A stretch of 64,000 nt of DNA. Source: FEN-1139 sp964396375 (GTDB lineage Bacteria; Myxococcota_A; Polyangia; Polyangiales; Polyangiaceae). The stretch covers positions 1 to 64,000 of the forward strand of contig CAYNEY010000024.1 in the NCBI GenBank assembly GCA_964396375.1, read 5' to 3'. The position numbers and the translations under genes are program-made. Positions 23,373 through 33,362 of the stretch are shown here, in pieces. Under the pieces are notes generated by a model. That model was not told the origin of the DNA, made no database searches, and was given only the letters and a program-made list of their open reading frames with translations. The number at the start of each line of letters is the position of its first letter. The first letter of the stretch is position 1.

Positions 23373-23637
23373 GGGCTTTGCCACCCTCTCTTGCCGCGAG
23401 CTTGGCGGTTGCCAGAAATCCGCGTCCGTCACCGGGTCCTTCGACGACCGATACCTCCGCACTTCACCGCCTATGCTGCTCGTCGGGTACGGTCGTCTTG
23501 ACAGCGGTTACGGTCAGTTGCGGATTTTGGATTAGTCTTCTCGGCCAGGTCGGCCCCGGAACCCACGTACAGATCACGCCCCTCCGAGTCGGATAGGCCA
23601 ACTTGTAAGCCCCTCCCGTAAAAAGCCTCACCCGTCC
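23373..23637. promoter_or_regulatory. divergent intergenic region
   Basis: 265 bp between the AlkD-like gene and the flippase gene. I see no RNA gene or strong hairpin. It should carry the promoters of both genes, but no convincing sigma70 boxes stand out. Confidence 0.3.
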
Positions 23638-25287
23638 GTGCCCACCCGCCTTGACCCCAAGGCCGCTCCCTTGACCGGTCGGTATGGGGGTGACAAAGCC
23701 GACCAAACCGTGAGCCACCCGAACCAGCCCAAGCCCGAGCCAGCCGTCGACCAGAAGCTCGCGACCCAGGCGGGTCGTGGGGGGATCGCGGTGGCGACCG
23801 CGAAGCTTTACTTCGTCGTGATCGGCCTCATCCAACAGATCCTGCTTACCCGCGTGCTCGGCACGGGCGGCTACGGGGCACTCTCCACCGCGCTCTCGGT
23901 CTCCGCAATCGTCTACAATCCTGTCGTCACCACCTCGATCCAGGGAACGAGCCGCACTGTAGCGCGCGCCTCAGATACCGAACGCCCACTCGCGATCCGA
24001 AAGGCGCTGCTGATTCACGCGGTTCTCGCGGTAACCTTGTGTGGAGCCTTCTTCGCCGCCGCTGGCCCCGTGTCGCGAGCTATCAATGCCCCGCACCTCG
24101 CCGGCGCGCTCAGTATCCTGTCGCTGGTGCTCCTGTTCTATGGGCTGTATGCACCACTGGTCGGCATCCTCAACGGATTGCGTCGCTTCACCTGGCAGGC
24201 TGGCCTCGACATGCTCTACGCCACCATGCGCACAGTCAGCATGGTTGGTCTCGGATACCTGTTCACCCGCCACTCAGGACGTGGCACCGAGGGTGCATCG
24301 CTGGGATTCTCCCTGGTCGCAGCACTGATCGTGTTGGTTGCCCTACCACTCGCGGGCACTGGTAAGCGCGGAGTCTCATCGCTGTCCACCCGTAGCTATC
24401 TGACCTTCATCGGGCCGGTGTTTCTGGGACAGGTGTGGCTCAACATGTTGCAGCAGTCGGATCTGACACTGCTGCGATATTTCGCAGCGGAGGCAGCACT
24501 CGCGGAAGGAAACTCGGTGATCGCAGCCGATCCCTTGGTGGGGGCCTATCGCGCCTCACAGCTCTTCTGCTTTTTGCCCTACCAGCTACTCCTCAGCATC
24601 ACGTTCGTGCTGTTTCCGCTGCTGGCTAAGGCCCACAAGGATCAGAGTCACGCTCAAGTGACCCTGTTCGTGCGCACCGGGCTCCGTATGGCTCTGGTGA
24701 TCGCCGGCGCCATGGTGGGGGTAATCTCCGGACTCTCAGAGGGTCTACTCCGGCTGGTTTTCCCTGCCGAAGTCGCGGTGCGCGCGACCCAATCGATGCA
24801 GCTCCTCTCGTTGGGCTTCGGCGCCTTCGCGGTATTTGGGATTCTCACCACCGTCCTCACCAGCTTGAAGCGCGAGCGCCTGAGCGCCGCCATCACTGGA
24901 TTTTCAGTGCTGTCAGTAGTGGGGTCCGGAGTGTTTCTGCTGCACGGGCAGCCCTTCGACGATAGACTGCTCTTACGCACAGCGATAGCCACCTCGCTCG
25001 GGTTACTGTTAGCCACCGGCGTAGCCGCCTTGGCCGTTTATCGGGTGGCAGGTGGCCTTGCCTCTCCCCTCACTCTGTTGCGCGTGCTCGTGGCGCTGGC
25101 GGTTACAGTAAGCACCGGGAGGCTCCTCGCTCCAGAAACTCCGGTGGGCACCGTGCTCTTCAGCCTTGTACTCGCGATGCTCTACTTCGGAACCCTGACC
25201 ATCCTCCGCGAACTCTCGGTTCGGGATCTCGACCACGTGAACGCCGTTCTGGGTCGGCGCCCGGGTGTGGCGCGCAGCTCCCCTTAG
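23638..25287 (+). CDS. MOP-superfamily polysaccharide flippase (Wzx-like)
   Basis: A 549-residue protein with about 14 hydrophobic segments after a polar start; a GTG at 23710 would remove 24 residues. The first helix region (GRGGIAVATAKLYFVVIGLIQQILLTRVLG, shown only in part by G-x-x-A...R-V-L-G) is typical of O-antigen/polysaccharide flippases. No glycosyltransferase neighbours, so the substrate is unknown. Its stop overlaps the converging ABC gene by 4 bases. Confidence 0.82.
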   Translation: MPTRLDPKAAPLTGRYGGDKADQTVSHPNQPKPEPAVDQKLATQAGRGGIAVATAKLYFVVIGLIQQILLTRVLGTGGYGALSTALSVSAIVYNPVVTTSIQGTSRTVARASDTERPLAIRKALLIHAVLAVTLCGAFFAAAGPVSRAINAPHLAGALSILSLVLLFYGLYAPLVGILNGLRRFTWQAGLDMLYATMRTVSMVGLGYLFTRHSGRGTEGASLGFSLVAALIVLVALPLAGTGKRGVSSLSTRSYLTFIGPVFLGQVWLNMLQQSDLTLLRYFAAEAALAEGNSVIAADPLVGAYRASQLFCFLPYQLLLSITFVLFPLLAKAHKDQSHAQVTLFVRTGLRMALVIAGAMVGVISGLSEGLLRLVFPAEVAVRATQSMQLLSLGFGAFAVFGILTTVLTSLKRERLSAAITGFSVLSVVGSGVFLLHGQPFDDRLLLRTAIATSLGLLLATGVAALAVYRVAGGLASPLTLLRVLVALAVTVSTGRLLAPETPVGTVLFSLVLAMLYFGTLTILRELSVRDLDHVNAVLGRRPGVARSSP

Positions 25288-26234
25288 CTCGCCTTCTCTG
25301 ACTCGCCCGTCCCGATGTTGTGGCGCATGAACAGATCCTCGAGGGTATCCTGCCGACGCCCGAGTTCGAGCACAGATTGACCTTGCTCGAGTGCGTAGCG
25401 TAGGACCTCATCCTTCTCCGCTCGGCTCTCGACCACAATCACCATCCGATCCGAGACGGCCACCGCAGCCGGGAAACGTGCGAGCGTACGTTCCTGCTCT
25501 TCACGAGAACAGGCTCCGAGCACGACCTCGATGCTCTCCACCTCCCGGTGCAGCAACGCGTCGAGTCTACCCTCCTCCACCACCCTTCCCTCACGCAAGA
25601 TCGCCACCCGGTCACAGAGTGTCTCCACATCACTCAAGATGTGCGACGAGAAGAAGATGGTGCGCCCTCGCCGTCGCTCCTCCAAAATAAGCTCACGCAC
25701 GTCTCGGCGACCGACCGGGTCGAGCCCACTCATCGGTTCGTCGAGGATCAGGAGTTCGGGGTCGCCAACCAGCGCTGCGGCGAGCCCCGTCCTCTGCAAC
25801 ATGCCCTTCGAGAGCCGCCGCACTGGTCGGTCCATGGCCGCACTCATCCCCACCCGCTCCAGCACCTCCCGAGCCCGCCGCTCGAGTTCCCGAGAAGGGA
25901 CACCTGAGAGCTTGCCGCACAGTCGGACGAACTCGAGCGGCGTGAGGTAGGGGTAGATGTAGGGGTTCTCGGGGAGAAATCCGACGTGACGTCGGGCACG
26001 CGGATCGCTCACGCTGTGATCGAAGATACTCGCCTCCCCGCGCGTCATGCGGATGAGGCCCGTGAGCACCTTGATGGTCGTGGTCTTGCCCGCCCCGTTC
26101 GGTCCTAGAAACCCGAAGATCGCCCCTCGCTCGACACGAAATGAGATCCCCCTCACGGCGTCTACTCGACGCATCCAGAAACCTTGCCGGAAGGTCTTCT
26201 CGAGTCCGGTCACACGAATCAGAGTCTCGGCCAT
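25284..26234 (-). CDS. ABC transporter ATP-binding protein (NatA-like)
   Basis: A 316-residue ATPase with Walker A GPNGAGKTTT (near 44), Q-loop LPENPYIYP, signature LSKGMLQR, Walker B LLILDEPMSGLD and H-loop SSHIL. The ~90-residue C-terminal extension is usual for CcmA/NatA-type exporters. No permease is adjacent; an ABC-2 permease gene lies 30 kb away at 56451. Intact and probably active. Confidence 0.88.
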   Translation of the reverse strand: MAETLIRVTGLEKTFRQGFWMRRVDAVRGISFRVERGAIFGFLGPNGAGKTTTIKVLTGLIRMTRGEASIFDHSVSDPRARRHVGFLPENPYIYPYLTPLEFVRLCGKLSGVPSRELERRAREVLERVGMSAAMDRPVRRLSKGMLQRTGLAAALVGDPELLILDEPMSGLDPVGRRDVRELILEERRRGRTIFFSSHILSDVETLCDRVAILREGRVVEEGRLDALLHREVESIEVVLGACSREEQERTLARFPAAVAVSDRMVIVVESRAEKDEVLRYALEQGQSVLELGRRQDTLEDLFMRHNIGTGESEKAS

Positions 26235-26378
26235 TGGTTCGCAGGATAGCCCAACTAAGTAATTTGGTCAGCCAACACCCCTACCCCCTCCAATCTTCCG
26301 TAGAAACGCGCTATGAGTAGACCGAGTTCGGGAGCGGTCCTCGATGAGAGCCTGCCCCAAACCTGGGAGCGAGGGAAT

Positions 26379-29042
26379 ATGAGATCGGTTGGGTGCATGA
26401 AGACGGTGGCGACATGCTTGGTTTTCATTACGGAGCTGGCGCACGCACAAAGCGTCCCGTCGTCCCCGGCTACGGGCGCGACCACCTCAACGGCAACCCG
26501 TCAAGCCGAAGGGACGACTGGATTGCCGCCAGCAACGGGTCAAGGCCCAGGGGCGAGTCCAGCTCCTGGGTACCCAAGCAGCACCGCAGCCTCGGGGCCG
26601 AATGCCGCGGGTACCAGCGCGGTCGCGCCCACTCCTCCTCCTCCTCCATCCCTCATCGCCCAGAGCGGGCAGGGGGCGCCACCGCCGGTCACCCCAGTCT
26701 CCCCAACCAGCTCACCCACCGGTATCGCTACGAACAGCCCCTCCCCCACAGGGGCACCCGAACAGGCGGTATTGGCCGAGGCTGAATCGAATCCAACCTC
26801 ATTCGATGCAATCGCACCAATCACGAGTGAAACCGACGTGAGCATGGGGCAGCAGCCAGCGCCTGCCGATCACGAGCGTTCGCGTTGGCTCTCTCTTTCT
26901 TTCGCCAACTCTCTCTTTGGGGCGGTGGGACTGCTGCATCAACAAACCGCCATGTCGGGAGCGCCCGGAACGTTCCGAGTCGCCTTCACCTCTGGCATCT
27001 TCTCGGGAACCGGATTTTTGTGCCGCGCAGACGGTGACTGCTCTCGTCCCAGCGGACTCTCAGCCTCTACCAACGAAGATGAATCGGAGGTGGTGACGGC
27101 GGACATGAACGTCTCTGCCACCCTCCTCCCATACCTCGAGGCGTATGCCGGCATACACTCATCGGCCGCCTCCAACAGTTTTGGGAGACCCAACCTCCTG
27201 CAGGTGGTAGGCGACACCAACTTCGGCCTGAAGGTGTTCGCTCCGGCGACTGCCGAACGCGCCTTCCGCTACGGTGGTTCAGCAGAACTGGGGCTGCTGA
27301 ACGGAACAGGTCAGGTGGGGATCGACTCCGCGAACCTGACCTTCCGGGGCCTCGTGGGGTGGGACTTCACCAACATGGCAGATCCGTCACGCCGTGTGCC
27401 GGTTCGCGTGCACGCCAGTCTCGGGTATCTCTTCGACAACAGTGGCTCGCTGATCGAAAGCACGGAAGAGCAGCGCGGGGAAAGGATAACTCGAGTCGAA
27501 CGGTTCGGCCTCGACATCAACCGCGTGGACAGTTTCCTCTTCGGGCTTGGTGCCGAGTACGTGACCCGCCGAGTCCAGCCGTTCGCTGAGTGGTCCCTGG
27601 ATGTACCCAATAATCGTCAAGAGTACAGCTGTAACCCCGACGAAACCGCGCCCGGCGACGGCTGCCTCGGTGAAGACGGGAGCTTCTCGACCACGCCGTC
27701 ACGCCTCACTCTGGGGGTACGCCTGACCCCCGGCCCACTCGGACTCAGTGCACTCGCCGCCGTGGACATCGGTCTCGGCGCGACCTCCGAGTTCATCGAA
27801 GAGGTCTCGCCGGAGCTCCCCTGGAGACTCACCTTCGGACTAGGTTACGCCTACGACATCTCCCCGCCCCCGCCGCCTCCGCCGCCTCCTCCGAGTGAAC
27901 CCGAGGTGACCGTCGAGACGCCCCCCGACTACCGCATCGTTGGCTTGGTGTTCGACGAACGTTCCCAGCAGCCCATTTCTGGCGCGATCGTGCACTTCAG
28001 CGATACAACCATGACTGGCATGGTCACCCGCACCGACGGCTCTTTCGAGACGACCAGTCTGAGTCCCGGCTCCTACACGTTCGCCGTCAAGGCAGAAGGT
28101 TTCCGGGACGGCTCGTGCACGGCCACCGTCACCGCGCAAACGGAGCAGGCTGCAGGAAGCGAACCAAGCACCACGACATCTCGGCCCAGGGATACCGCCA
28201 GCCCTGCCTCCTATGCTGTGAACGCAGCGCCAACTCCTGCCGACAGCCCTCAGCCGGGCACCGGGGGCGCACCACCACCCGTACCCCCTTCGGAGGACTC
28301 GTCCTTGGGGGTCGGTGCCGCAGCCAAAGAGCAGCCCCAATTCCCCGTGGATGGTCAGGGACCGATCATCAGCAACGTGGCCTGTCCACTCAAGGCACTG
28401 CCCGCGGTCGGCACTGTTCAAGGAAGTGTGCTCGACGCCGCGTCGAACGGCCCATTGGCACAGGCCAAGATCAGAATCCGCGATGCGCGTGGTCGGGAAC
28501 TGGTTCTGGAGGCCGACGCCGCCGGCTCGTACCGGTTCGAGAACGTCCCGGCCGGCGGCACGCGACTCAGTGTGACAGCTCCCGGCTACCTGCCGACGTT
28601 CATCGATCTCACGGTCAAGGCTCGGGAGGACCACCGTCCCGCCCTGCTCTTGACGCGGGTCCCGAAGAATAGCTCAGTCGTGGTGGGACCGAAGCAGCTG
28701 GTCTTGAAGAAGCCGCTCCGCTTCGCGGACGAGACCGCCTCACTCCTTCCTGAGTCTCAACCCATCCTCCAAGAACTCGCGGCAACCCTGAGTGCCAAAC
28801 CAGGTTTGACCAAGATCGAGATCCAGGGCCACACCGACAATTCTGGAGCTCCCTCGTTCGATAAGCGATTGAGCCAAGAGCGAGCGGATGCAGTGCGCGC
28901 GGCGCTGATCGCTCTCGGAGTGGAAGCTGCCCGCCTGCAGAGCATCGGTTACGGGCAGGAAAAGCCGCTCTTGCCCAACGTCTCGGACGCAGCTCGGCAG
29001 AAGAACCGCCGGATCCAACTGATGATCCTCGAGGGGAAGTAG
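26379..29042 (+). CDS. OmpA-family outer-membrane protein with carboxypeptidase-like repeats
   Basis: About 887 residues from ATG 26379, which follows a GAGCGAGGG ribosome-binding site; a start at 26313 is less likely. A signal peptide ends at AHA-QS. Then come a long Pro/Ser/Thr-rich linker, a beta-barrel-like region (~130-500), a poly-Pro run, two carboxypeptidase-regulatory-like domains (GLVFDERSQQPISGAIV and GSVLDAASNGPLAQAKI), and an OmpA peptidoglycan-binding domain with GHTDNSGAPSFDKRLSQERA and NRRIQL. It should tie the outer membrane to the cell wall. Confidence 0.85.
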   Translation: MRSVGCMKTVATCLVFITELAHAQSVPSSPATGATTSTATRQAEGTTGLPPATGQGPGASPAPGYPSSTAASGPNAAGTSAVAPTPPPPPSLIAQSGQGAPPPVTPVSPTSSPTGIATNSPSPTGAPEQAVLAEAESNPTSFDAIAPITSETDVSMGQQPAPADHERSRWLSLSFANSLFGAVGLLHQQTAMSGAPGTFRVAFTSGIFSGTGFLCRADGDCSRPSGLSASTNEDESEVVTADMNVSATLLPYLEAYAGIHSSAASNSFGRPNLLQVVGDTNFGLKVFAPATAERAFRYGGSAELGLLNGTGQVGIDSANLTFRGLVGWDFTNMADPSRRVPVRVHASLGYLFDNSGSLIESTEEQRGERITRVERFGLDINRVDSFLFGLGAEYVTRRVQPFAEWSLDVPNNRQEYSCNPDETAPGDGCLGEDGSFSTTPSRLTLGVRLTPGPLGLSALAAVDIGLGATSEFIEEVSPELPWRLTFGLGYAYDISPPPPPPPPPPSEPEVTVETPPDYRIVGLVFDERSQQPISGAIVHFSDTTMTGMVTRTDGSFETTSLSPGSYTFAVKAEGFRDGSCTATVTAQTEQAAGSEPSTTTSRPRDTASPASYAVNAAPTPADSPQPGTGGAPPPVPPSEDSSLGVGAAAKEQPQFPVDGQGPIISNVACPLKALPAVGTVQGSVLDAASNGPLAQAKIRIRDARGRELVLEADAAGSYRFENVPAGGTRLSVTAPGYLPTFIDLTVKAREDHRPALLLTRVPKNSSVVVGPKQLVLKKPLRFADETASLLPESQPILQELAATLSAKPGLTKIEIQGHTDNSGAPSFDKRLSQERADAVRAALIALGVEAARLQSIGYGQEKPLLPNVSDAARQKNRRIQLMILEGK

Positions 29043-29053
29043 CCGGAGAGCAA

Positions 29054-29092
29054 CGACCGAGAAGAGCCTCTACTTGGGTTTCTTCTCGGTCG
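29054..29092. terminator. bidirectional hairpin between the OmpA-family gene and rbfA
   Basis: CGACCGAGAAG (29054-29064) and CTTCTCGGTCG (29082-29092) are perfect 11-bp inverted repeats around a 17-base loop. The stem overlaps the last codons of rbfA. No T-run on either side, so the strength is uncertain, but the placement between convergent genes fits a shared terminator. Confidence 0.5.
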
Positions 29093-29441
29093 CGATCTCC
29101 ATCAGCAGCTCTTCGACACGGGTCGCCGCCTCGAGTCCGGTATCGTAATAGAATCGAAGCTCTGGCACTCGCCGCAGGCCCAGCGCTGGAGCAAGGGCCT
29201 GTCGGAGTCGACCACTAGCGCGTTCCAATCGTCGCAGCACTGAGCGCCGCTCGTCTTCGCTCCCCGTGCCAGACAGCAACCGCACGTTGATGGTCGCGAG
29301 TCCCAGGTCGTCCGTCACCGAAACACCTGTGATCACCAGGCGACTCAGCGTCGGATCACCGAGACGCGTCTGCAGCGCGGTGCACAGGGCGGTCCGCACA
29401 CCGTCTTCGACGCGCCGGGCACGCCTCTTGTCACTCGCCAT
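29070..29441 (-). CDS. rbfA: ribosome-binding factor A
   Basis: About 123 residues from the ATG at 29441. The KH-like fold is shown by RVEDGVRTALCTALQTRLGD, then LATINVRLL and PALGLRRVPELRFYYDTGLE, the family signature. RbfA helps 30S maturation. The start overlaps the DUF503 stop by 11 bases. Last gene of the operon. Confidence 0.88.
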   Translation of the reverse strand: MASDKRRARRVEDGVRTALCTALQTRLGDPTLSRLVITGVSVTDDLGLATINVRLLSGTGSEDERRSVLRRLERASGRLRQALAPALGLRRVPELRFYYDTGLEAATRVEELLMEIATEKKPK

Positions 29442-29805
29442 CGTCGTACACCTTTCCACGCTCCAAAATCCCAAAACCAGCGCGCTCGAGATCCGATGAA
29501 AGCTCGATTCCTCGGCTCCCAAAGCCCAAGATCTGGCTTCCGAAATCGGACAGTTCACTCTCCCCCAGGCTCTCGGCAAGCCTTCGCACCTGAGCTATGA
29601 CATGCTCGCAAACACCGCGATCGCGTGCCACCGTGCACAAACCGAGTTCGATCAGCTGGTGCCGATCCGCCTCCCCAAGCTCGCACACCGAGACCGGGAA
29701 CCGCGATCGAATCCGATCCTTTAGCTTGTTTGCCACCTGACGGCGGTCCTTCAAGGAACGCGCGTGCGGAACATGGACAACCACACGAGCAACGGCAACG
29801 AACAT
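29431..29805 (-). CDS. DUF503 (YlxP-like) protein
   Basis: A 124-residue protein. V-HVPHARSLKDRRQVANKLKDRIRSRF is the DUF503 signature, and the fold is ferredoxin-like. Members sit between infB and rbfA in many bacteria and are thought to act in ribosome function. The C-terminal 30 residues extend past the usual domain. Confidence 0.85.
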   Translation of the reverse strand: MFVAVARVVVHVPHARSLKDRRQVANKLKDRIRSRFPVSVCELGEADRHQLIELGLCTVARDRGVCEHVIAQVRRLAESLGESELSDFGSQILGFGSRGIELSSDLERAGFGILERGKVYDDGE

Positions 29806-29837
29806 GGGCTAACGTATCTTGCGATACCCTCGGCCGA

Positions 29838-32708
29838 CTACAAGGTCTGGCGCACCTCTTCCACCTCAAAGCACTCGAGAATGTCACCTTCCCGAACGTC
29901 CTGATGGCCATCCAGGGAAATGCCGCAGTCGAAGCCTTCCTTGACCTCACGCACATCATCCTTGAAGCGCTTCAGAGTGGTCATCTTGCCTTGCCAAACC
30001 GTCGCGTTCTCACGAATCAGTCGCAACGTGCCGGAACGCCGCACCAGCCCCTCGATGACCATGCAGCCCGCCACGTTGCCTGCCTTCGAGATCCGGAACA
30101 CCTGACGCACCTCGACCCGACCCAAGACCTTCTCCACCAGGCTCGGCGCCAACAGCCCCTCCATGGCAGCTTTGACGTCGTCGACCACGTTGTAGATGAT
30201 GTTGTACTGTCGGACCTCGATCTTCTCCTGTTGGGCCAAGGCGGCGGCCTTGCCGGCAGGGCGAACGTTGAATCCAATGATGATGGCGCCAGCTGCCACC
30301 GCGAGGTTGACGTCACCCTCGGTGATGGCGCCGGCTGCCGAATGAACCACGGTCACCTTCACCTTGTCAGTCGACAGTCGCGTCAAGGCCTCGGACACCG
30401 CCTCGACAGAACCATGGACATCAGCCTTCACAATCACCTTCAACTCGAGTTGCTCAGTATCCTTCATCGCCTTGTACAGCTCTTCGAGGGTCAACCGTGG
30501 ACCCCCCATCGGCATCAAGCTGCGGCGTTCCTTGGTCTTTCGGGAGTCGGCGATCTCCTGGGCCTTCTTCATGTCCTTCAGCACGTGGACCGGATCGCCG
30601 GCAGCAGGCACCTCAGTGAGACCGATCACCTCGACAGGCATCGACGGTCCTGCCGAACCGACGTTGCGACCAAGTGAGTCGCGCATCGCCCGCACTTTGC
30701 CGCAGGCAGCACCGAGAAGCAGAATATCTCCTCGATTCAAGGTACCGTCGGTCACAAGCAGCGTCGCCACCGGGCCACGGCCACGGTCGAGTTCAGCCTC
30801 AAGCACCACCCCGACCGCAGGCTTGTCAGGATTCGCTCGCAGATCGAGCATCTCCGCCTGCAGTAAGACCTTCTCGAGCAGTTGGTCGACACCACTGCCT
30901 GTCTGTGCGCTCACGTCTGCATAGAGGGTCTCACCACCCCATTCCTCAGGTTGCAGGCCGAGTTCACTCAGTTCCCTACGCACGCGGTCGGGTTGTGCCT
31001 CGGGTTTGTCGCACTTGTTGACGGCCACCACGACTGGAACGTTGGCGCTTCGCGCATGCGCCAAAGCTTCCTTGGTTTGAGGCATCACGCCGTCATCTGC
31101 AGCCACCACTAGAATCACCACATCAGTGGTCTGCGCTCCACGGGCCCGCATCGATGTGAAGGCCGCATGGCCTGGGGTATCGAGGAAGGTGATCCTGCCT
31201 CCAGCCGTTTCGACTGAGTAGGCGCCGATGTGCTGAGTGATCCCACCCGCCTCTCCACTGACCACGTTGGTCTTCCGGATCCGATCGAGCAGGCTGGTCT
31301 TCCCGTGATCGACATGCCCCATGACCGTCACGACCGGCGGGCGAGGCTCACGACCAGACTCATCCACCTCATCCTCGGCCACACCCTGCGCGAGCACCAA
31401 GGCCTGCTCCTCACTCACTGCCACGTCTTCCACGTCCCAGCCGAACTCGCTTGCGACGATCTTGGCAGTTTCAGCGTCAAGGTTGCTGTTGATGTTCACC
31501 CCGGTCAGCCCGAGCGTGATGAGCTTGCGCAGAAGCTCGTGTGCCTTGATGCCCATTCGTCCGGCGAGCGTCTGAAGGCCCACTGAACTCTCGATCTTGA
31601 CGATCCGCTTGTGAGCGCCACGCTCCTGCGTGGCTGGTGGACCGCCCATCGGCCGAAGCCCTCCGCGACCGCCAGGCCCACCGAAACCTTGCCCAGGCCC
31701 ACCCGCGGGCCCCTTGCCCCGCGTACCACGAGTCATGCGGCTCATGGGCTGTCCAGCACGACGCTGAAGTGACCCAGCGCCAGCTTTGGCATCGTACTGC
31801 ACGCGTCGCGGCACCGGCCCCCGATGCACCTGCGACATCGGTACGCCAGGGCGCCCTTCCCAGACCTCGATGCCAGTCCTTGGTGCGGCACTCGTTCGCC
31901 CAGCAGGAGGCGGCGCCGACGGCCGCGCACCCACCGGCGTAACCACCTTCTTCGGCGCATCCGCCCCAGTGGCGGGCTCAGCAACCGCAGGCGCGCTCGC
32001 TTCTTCCGTGACCAAGTTCGGTTCCGGTACGGTTGGCGATGGCGACTCCGTCGATGGGGCCGCAAGTTCGACCGGTGCGCTCTCCGGTTGCAGCGGAATC
32101 TCCACCACCTCCGGCGTCGGCTCTATCGCTGCGATCTTCACTTCGGCGTCGTCGTCAGCCGGTTTCGACTGCGGCGGGGCGACCGGGACCGGCGGCTCAA
32201 CGACAGGCTCCACCACCGGCTCGAGCGCCACGGGCGGTGCGGGCGGCACCTCCCGCGCCTCGCTGGCCTCCACCTGGGGCGGCAACTCGACTTCTTCGAC
32301 AACCTGCGGTGACACCAAAGGGGCACTTGGTGGGGGCGCTGCCACCTCACTCTGGGGAGGCGGCCGCCGCACCTGCGGTTCAGGCACAAGCTTGGCCTCC
32401 GTGCGCACCGTTGAGACCACTGAACTCACTGGGCGTCGAACCTCTGGCTCCGTCGATACCGGAGGACTCTCCACCGGCTTTGCCACAGAGCGCCGCTTCA
32501 CGACGGTCGGGCGAATCCGCTCTTCGACGGTCTTCGGCTCGGTCTTGCGCTCGAGCTGCCGCTTCAGGCGTTCGACGGACTCCGACGATACCACGCTCAT
32601 GTGGTTCTTGACCTCGGTCACTCCCATGGACTGGAGCCGTGCCACCAGTTCCTTGGCGTCCATGCCCAGATCCCGAGCCACCTCATAGACACGTAGCTTG
32701 CTGCTCAT
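29838..32708 (-). CDS. infB: translation initiation factor IF-2
   Basis: A 956-residue protein. The first IF2_N domain is at 5-55, followed by a Pro/Val/Glu-rich, largely disordered linker (about 60-300), a Gly/Arg-rich stretch (325-360) and a second IF2_N domain (370-430). The G domain begins at residue 464 (GHVDHGKT), with DTPGHAAF and NKCDKP after it, then domains II-IV. It places fMet-tRNA on the 30S subunit. The start overlaps the upstream stop by 4 bases. Confidence 0.97.
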   Translation of the reverse strand: MSSKLRVYEVARDLGMDAKELVARLQSMGVTEVKNHMSVVSSESVERLKRQLERKTEPKTVEERIRPTVVKRRSVAKPVESPPVSTEPEVRRPVSSVVSTVRTEAKLVPEPQVRRPPPQSEVAAPPPSAPLVSPQVVEEVELPPQVEASEAREVPPAPPVALEPVVEPVVEPPVPVAPPQSKPADDDAEVKIAAIEPTPEVVEIPLQPESAPVELAAPSTESPSPTVPEPNLVTEEASAPAVAEPATGADAPKKVVTPVGARPSAPPPAGRTSAAPRTGIEVWEGRPGVPMSQVHRGPVPRRVQYDAKAGAGSLQRRAGQPMSRMTRGTRGKGPAGGPGQGFGGPGGRGGLRPMGGPPATQERGAHKRIVKIESSVGLQTLAGRMGIKAHELLRKLITLGLTGVNINSNLDAETAKIVASEFGWDVEDVAVSEEQALVLAQGVAEDEVDESGREPRPPVVTVMGHVDHGKTSLLDRIRKTNVVSGEAGGITQHIGAYSVETAGGRITFLDTPGHAAFTSMRARGAQTTDVVILVVAADDGVMPQTKEALAHARSANVPVVVAVNKCDKPEAQPDRVRRELSELGLQPEEWGGETLYADVSAQTGSGVDQLLEKVLLQAEMLDLRANPDKPAVGVVLEAELDRGRGPVATLLVTDGTLNRGDILLLGAACGKVRAMRDSLGRNVGSAGPSMPVEVIGLTEVPAAGDPVHVLKDMKKAQEIADSRKTKERRSLMPMGGPRLTLEELYKAMKDTEQLELKVIVKADVHGSVEAVSEALTRLSTDKVKVTVVHSAAGAITEGDVNLAVAAGAIIIGFNVRPAGKAAALAQQEKIEVRQYNIIYNVVDDVKAAMEGLLAPSLVEKVLGRVEVRQVFRISKAGNVAGCMVIEGLVRRSGTLRLIRENATVWQGKMTTLKRFKDDVREVKEGFDCGISLDGHQDVREGDILECFEVEEVRQTL

Positions 32709-33352
32709 CCAGCCTCCGACCTTTCCACGTTCCGACGTTCAGCCAGTAACAACCGCGACAGAGTGAGGATCCGTGCGGCCCGCTCCAGCGCGCAACCGAG
32801 CCCCTCGTCGCTCACCCCTACCGCCGCCAGCTCCCCGCGACCTAGCATCACACCCAGCTCGGCCCTCGAGAAACACCCCGTCACATCACCACTTGCCACC
32901 AATGTCTCCAACCAGGGTCCATGCACATGCTGCCCAGCATCGTGCGCCAGAAGGAGGTGACGGAGGTGGTGGGAGCGCTCAGCTTCCAGGCACGCTTCCA
33001 CTCCAAGACAGAGCCATCCGGCACGCCGAGCCGCCAACAGAAGTCCCTGGATCCGGCGCTCCGCCTGGATTCGGAACGCCTCCAGCAGTTCAATCGAGGA
33101 CATGCGAGCCACCCCCTGGGTCGCCCGCGTCAGCCCCTTGTGTGCCTGCCTCAAGCATGCCTCGACCGGGTGCAGGTAGTGCCCCCGACCCGCAGACTTA
33201 TGGGCAAGATCGACACCAAACGCGCCGTCCTCACCCACCACACACCTGACCAGGTTCTCCTCCCGATCCGTGCAGCGACACACCACGCAGGTGCGCTCGC
33301 GCGAACGGCTAGCACCGGTGGTAGTCTTGGGATCTCGAAGAAGTGCCTGCAC
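32705..33352 (-). CDS. YlxR-L7Ae fusion protein
   Basis: A 215-residue protein with two domains. Residues 15-85 are DUF448/YlxR (RTCVVCRCTD near 20, GRGHYLHPVEACLRQA), and residues 90-190 are an L7Ae-like RNA-binding domain (LLLAARRAGWLCLGVEACLEAE, LLLAHDAGQH, GVMLGRGELAAVGV). In most bacteria these are separate genes between nusA and infB. Likely binds rRNA or RNase P. It sits 10 bases after nusA. Confidence 0.85.
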   Translation of the reverse strand: MQALLRDPKTTTGASRSRERTCVVCRCTDREENLVRCVVGEDGAFGVDLAHKSAGRGHYLHPVEACLRQAHKGLTRATQGVARMSSIELLEAFRIQAERRIQGLLLAARRAGWLCLGVEACLEAERSHHLRHLLLAHDAGQHVHGPWLETLVASGDVTGCFSRAELGVMLGRGELAAVGVSDEGLGCALERAARILTLSRLLLAERRNVERSEAG

Positions 33353-33362
33353 AGAGCTACCC

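Noticed and set aside
27870..27896. CCGCC-type short tandem run in the OmpA-family gene as a repeat element
   Set aside because: It encodes the poly-Pro linker and shows no flanking or mobile structure.
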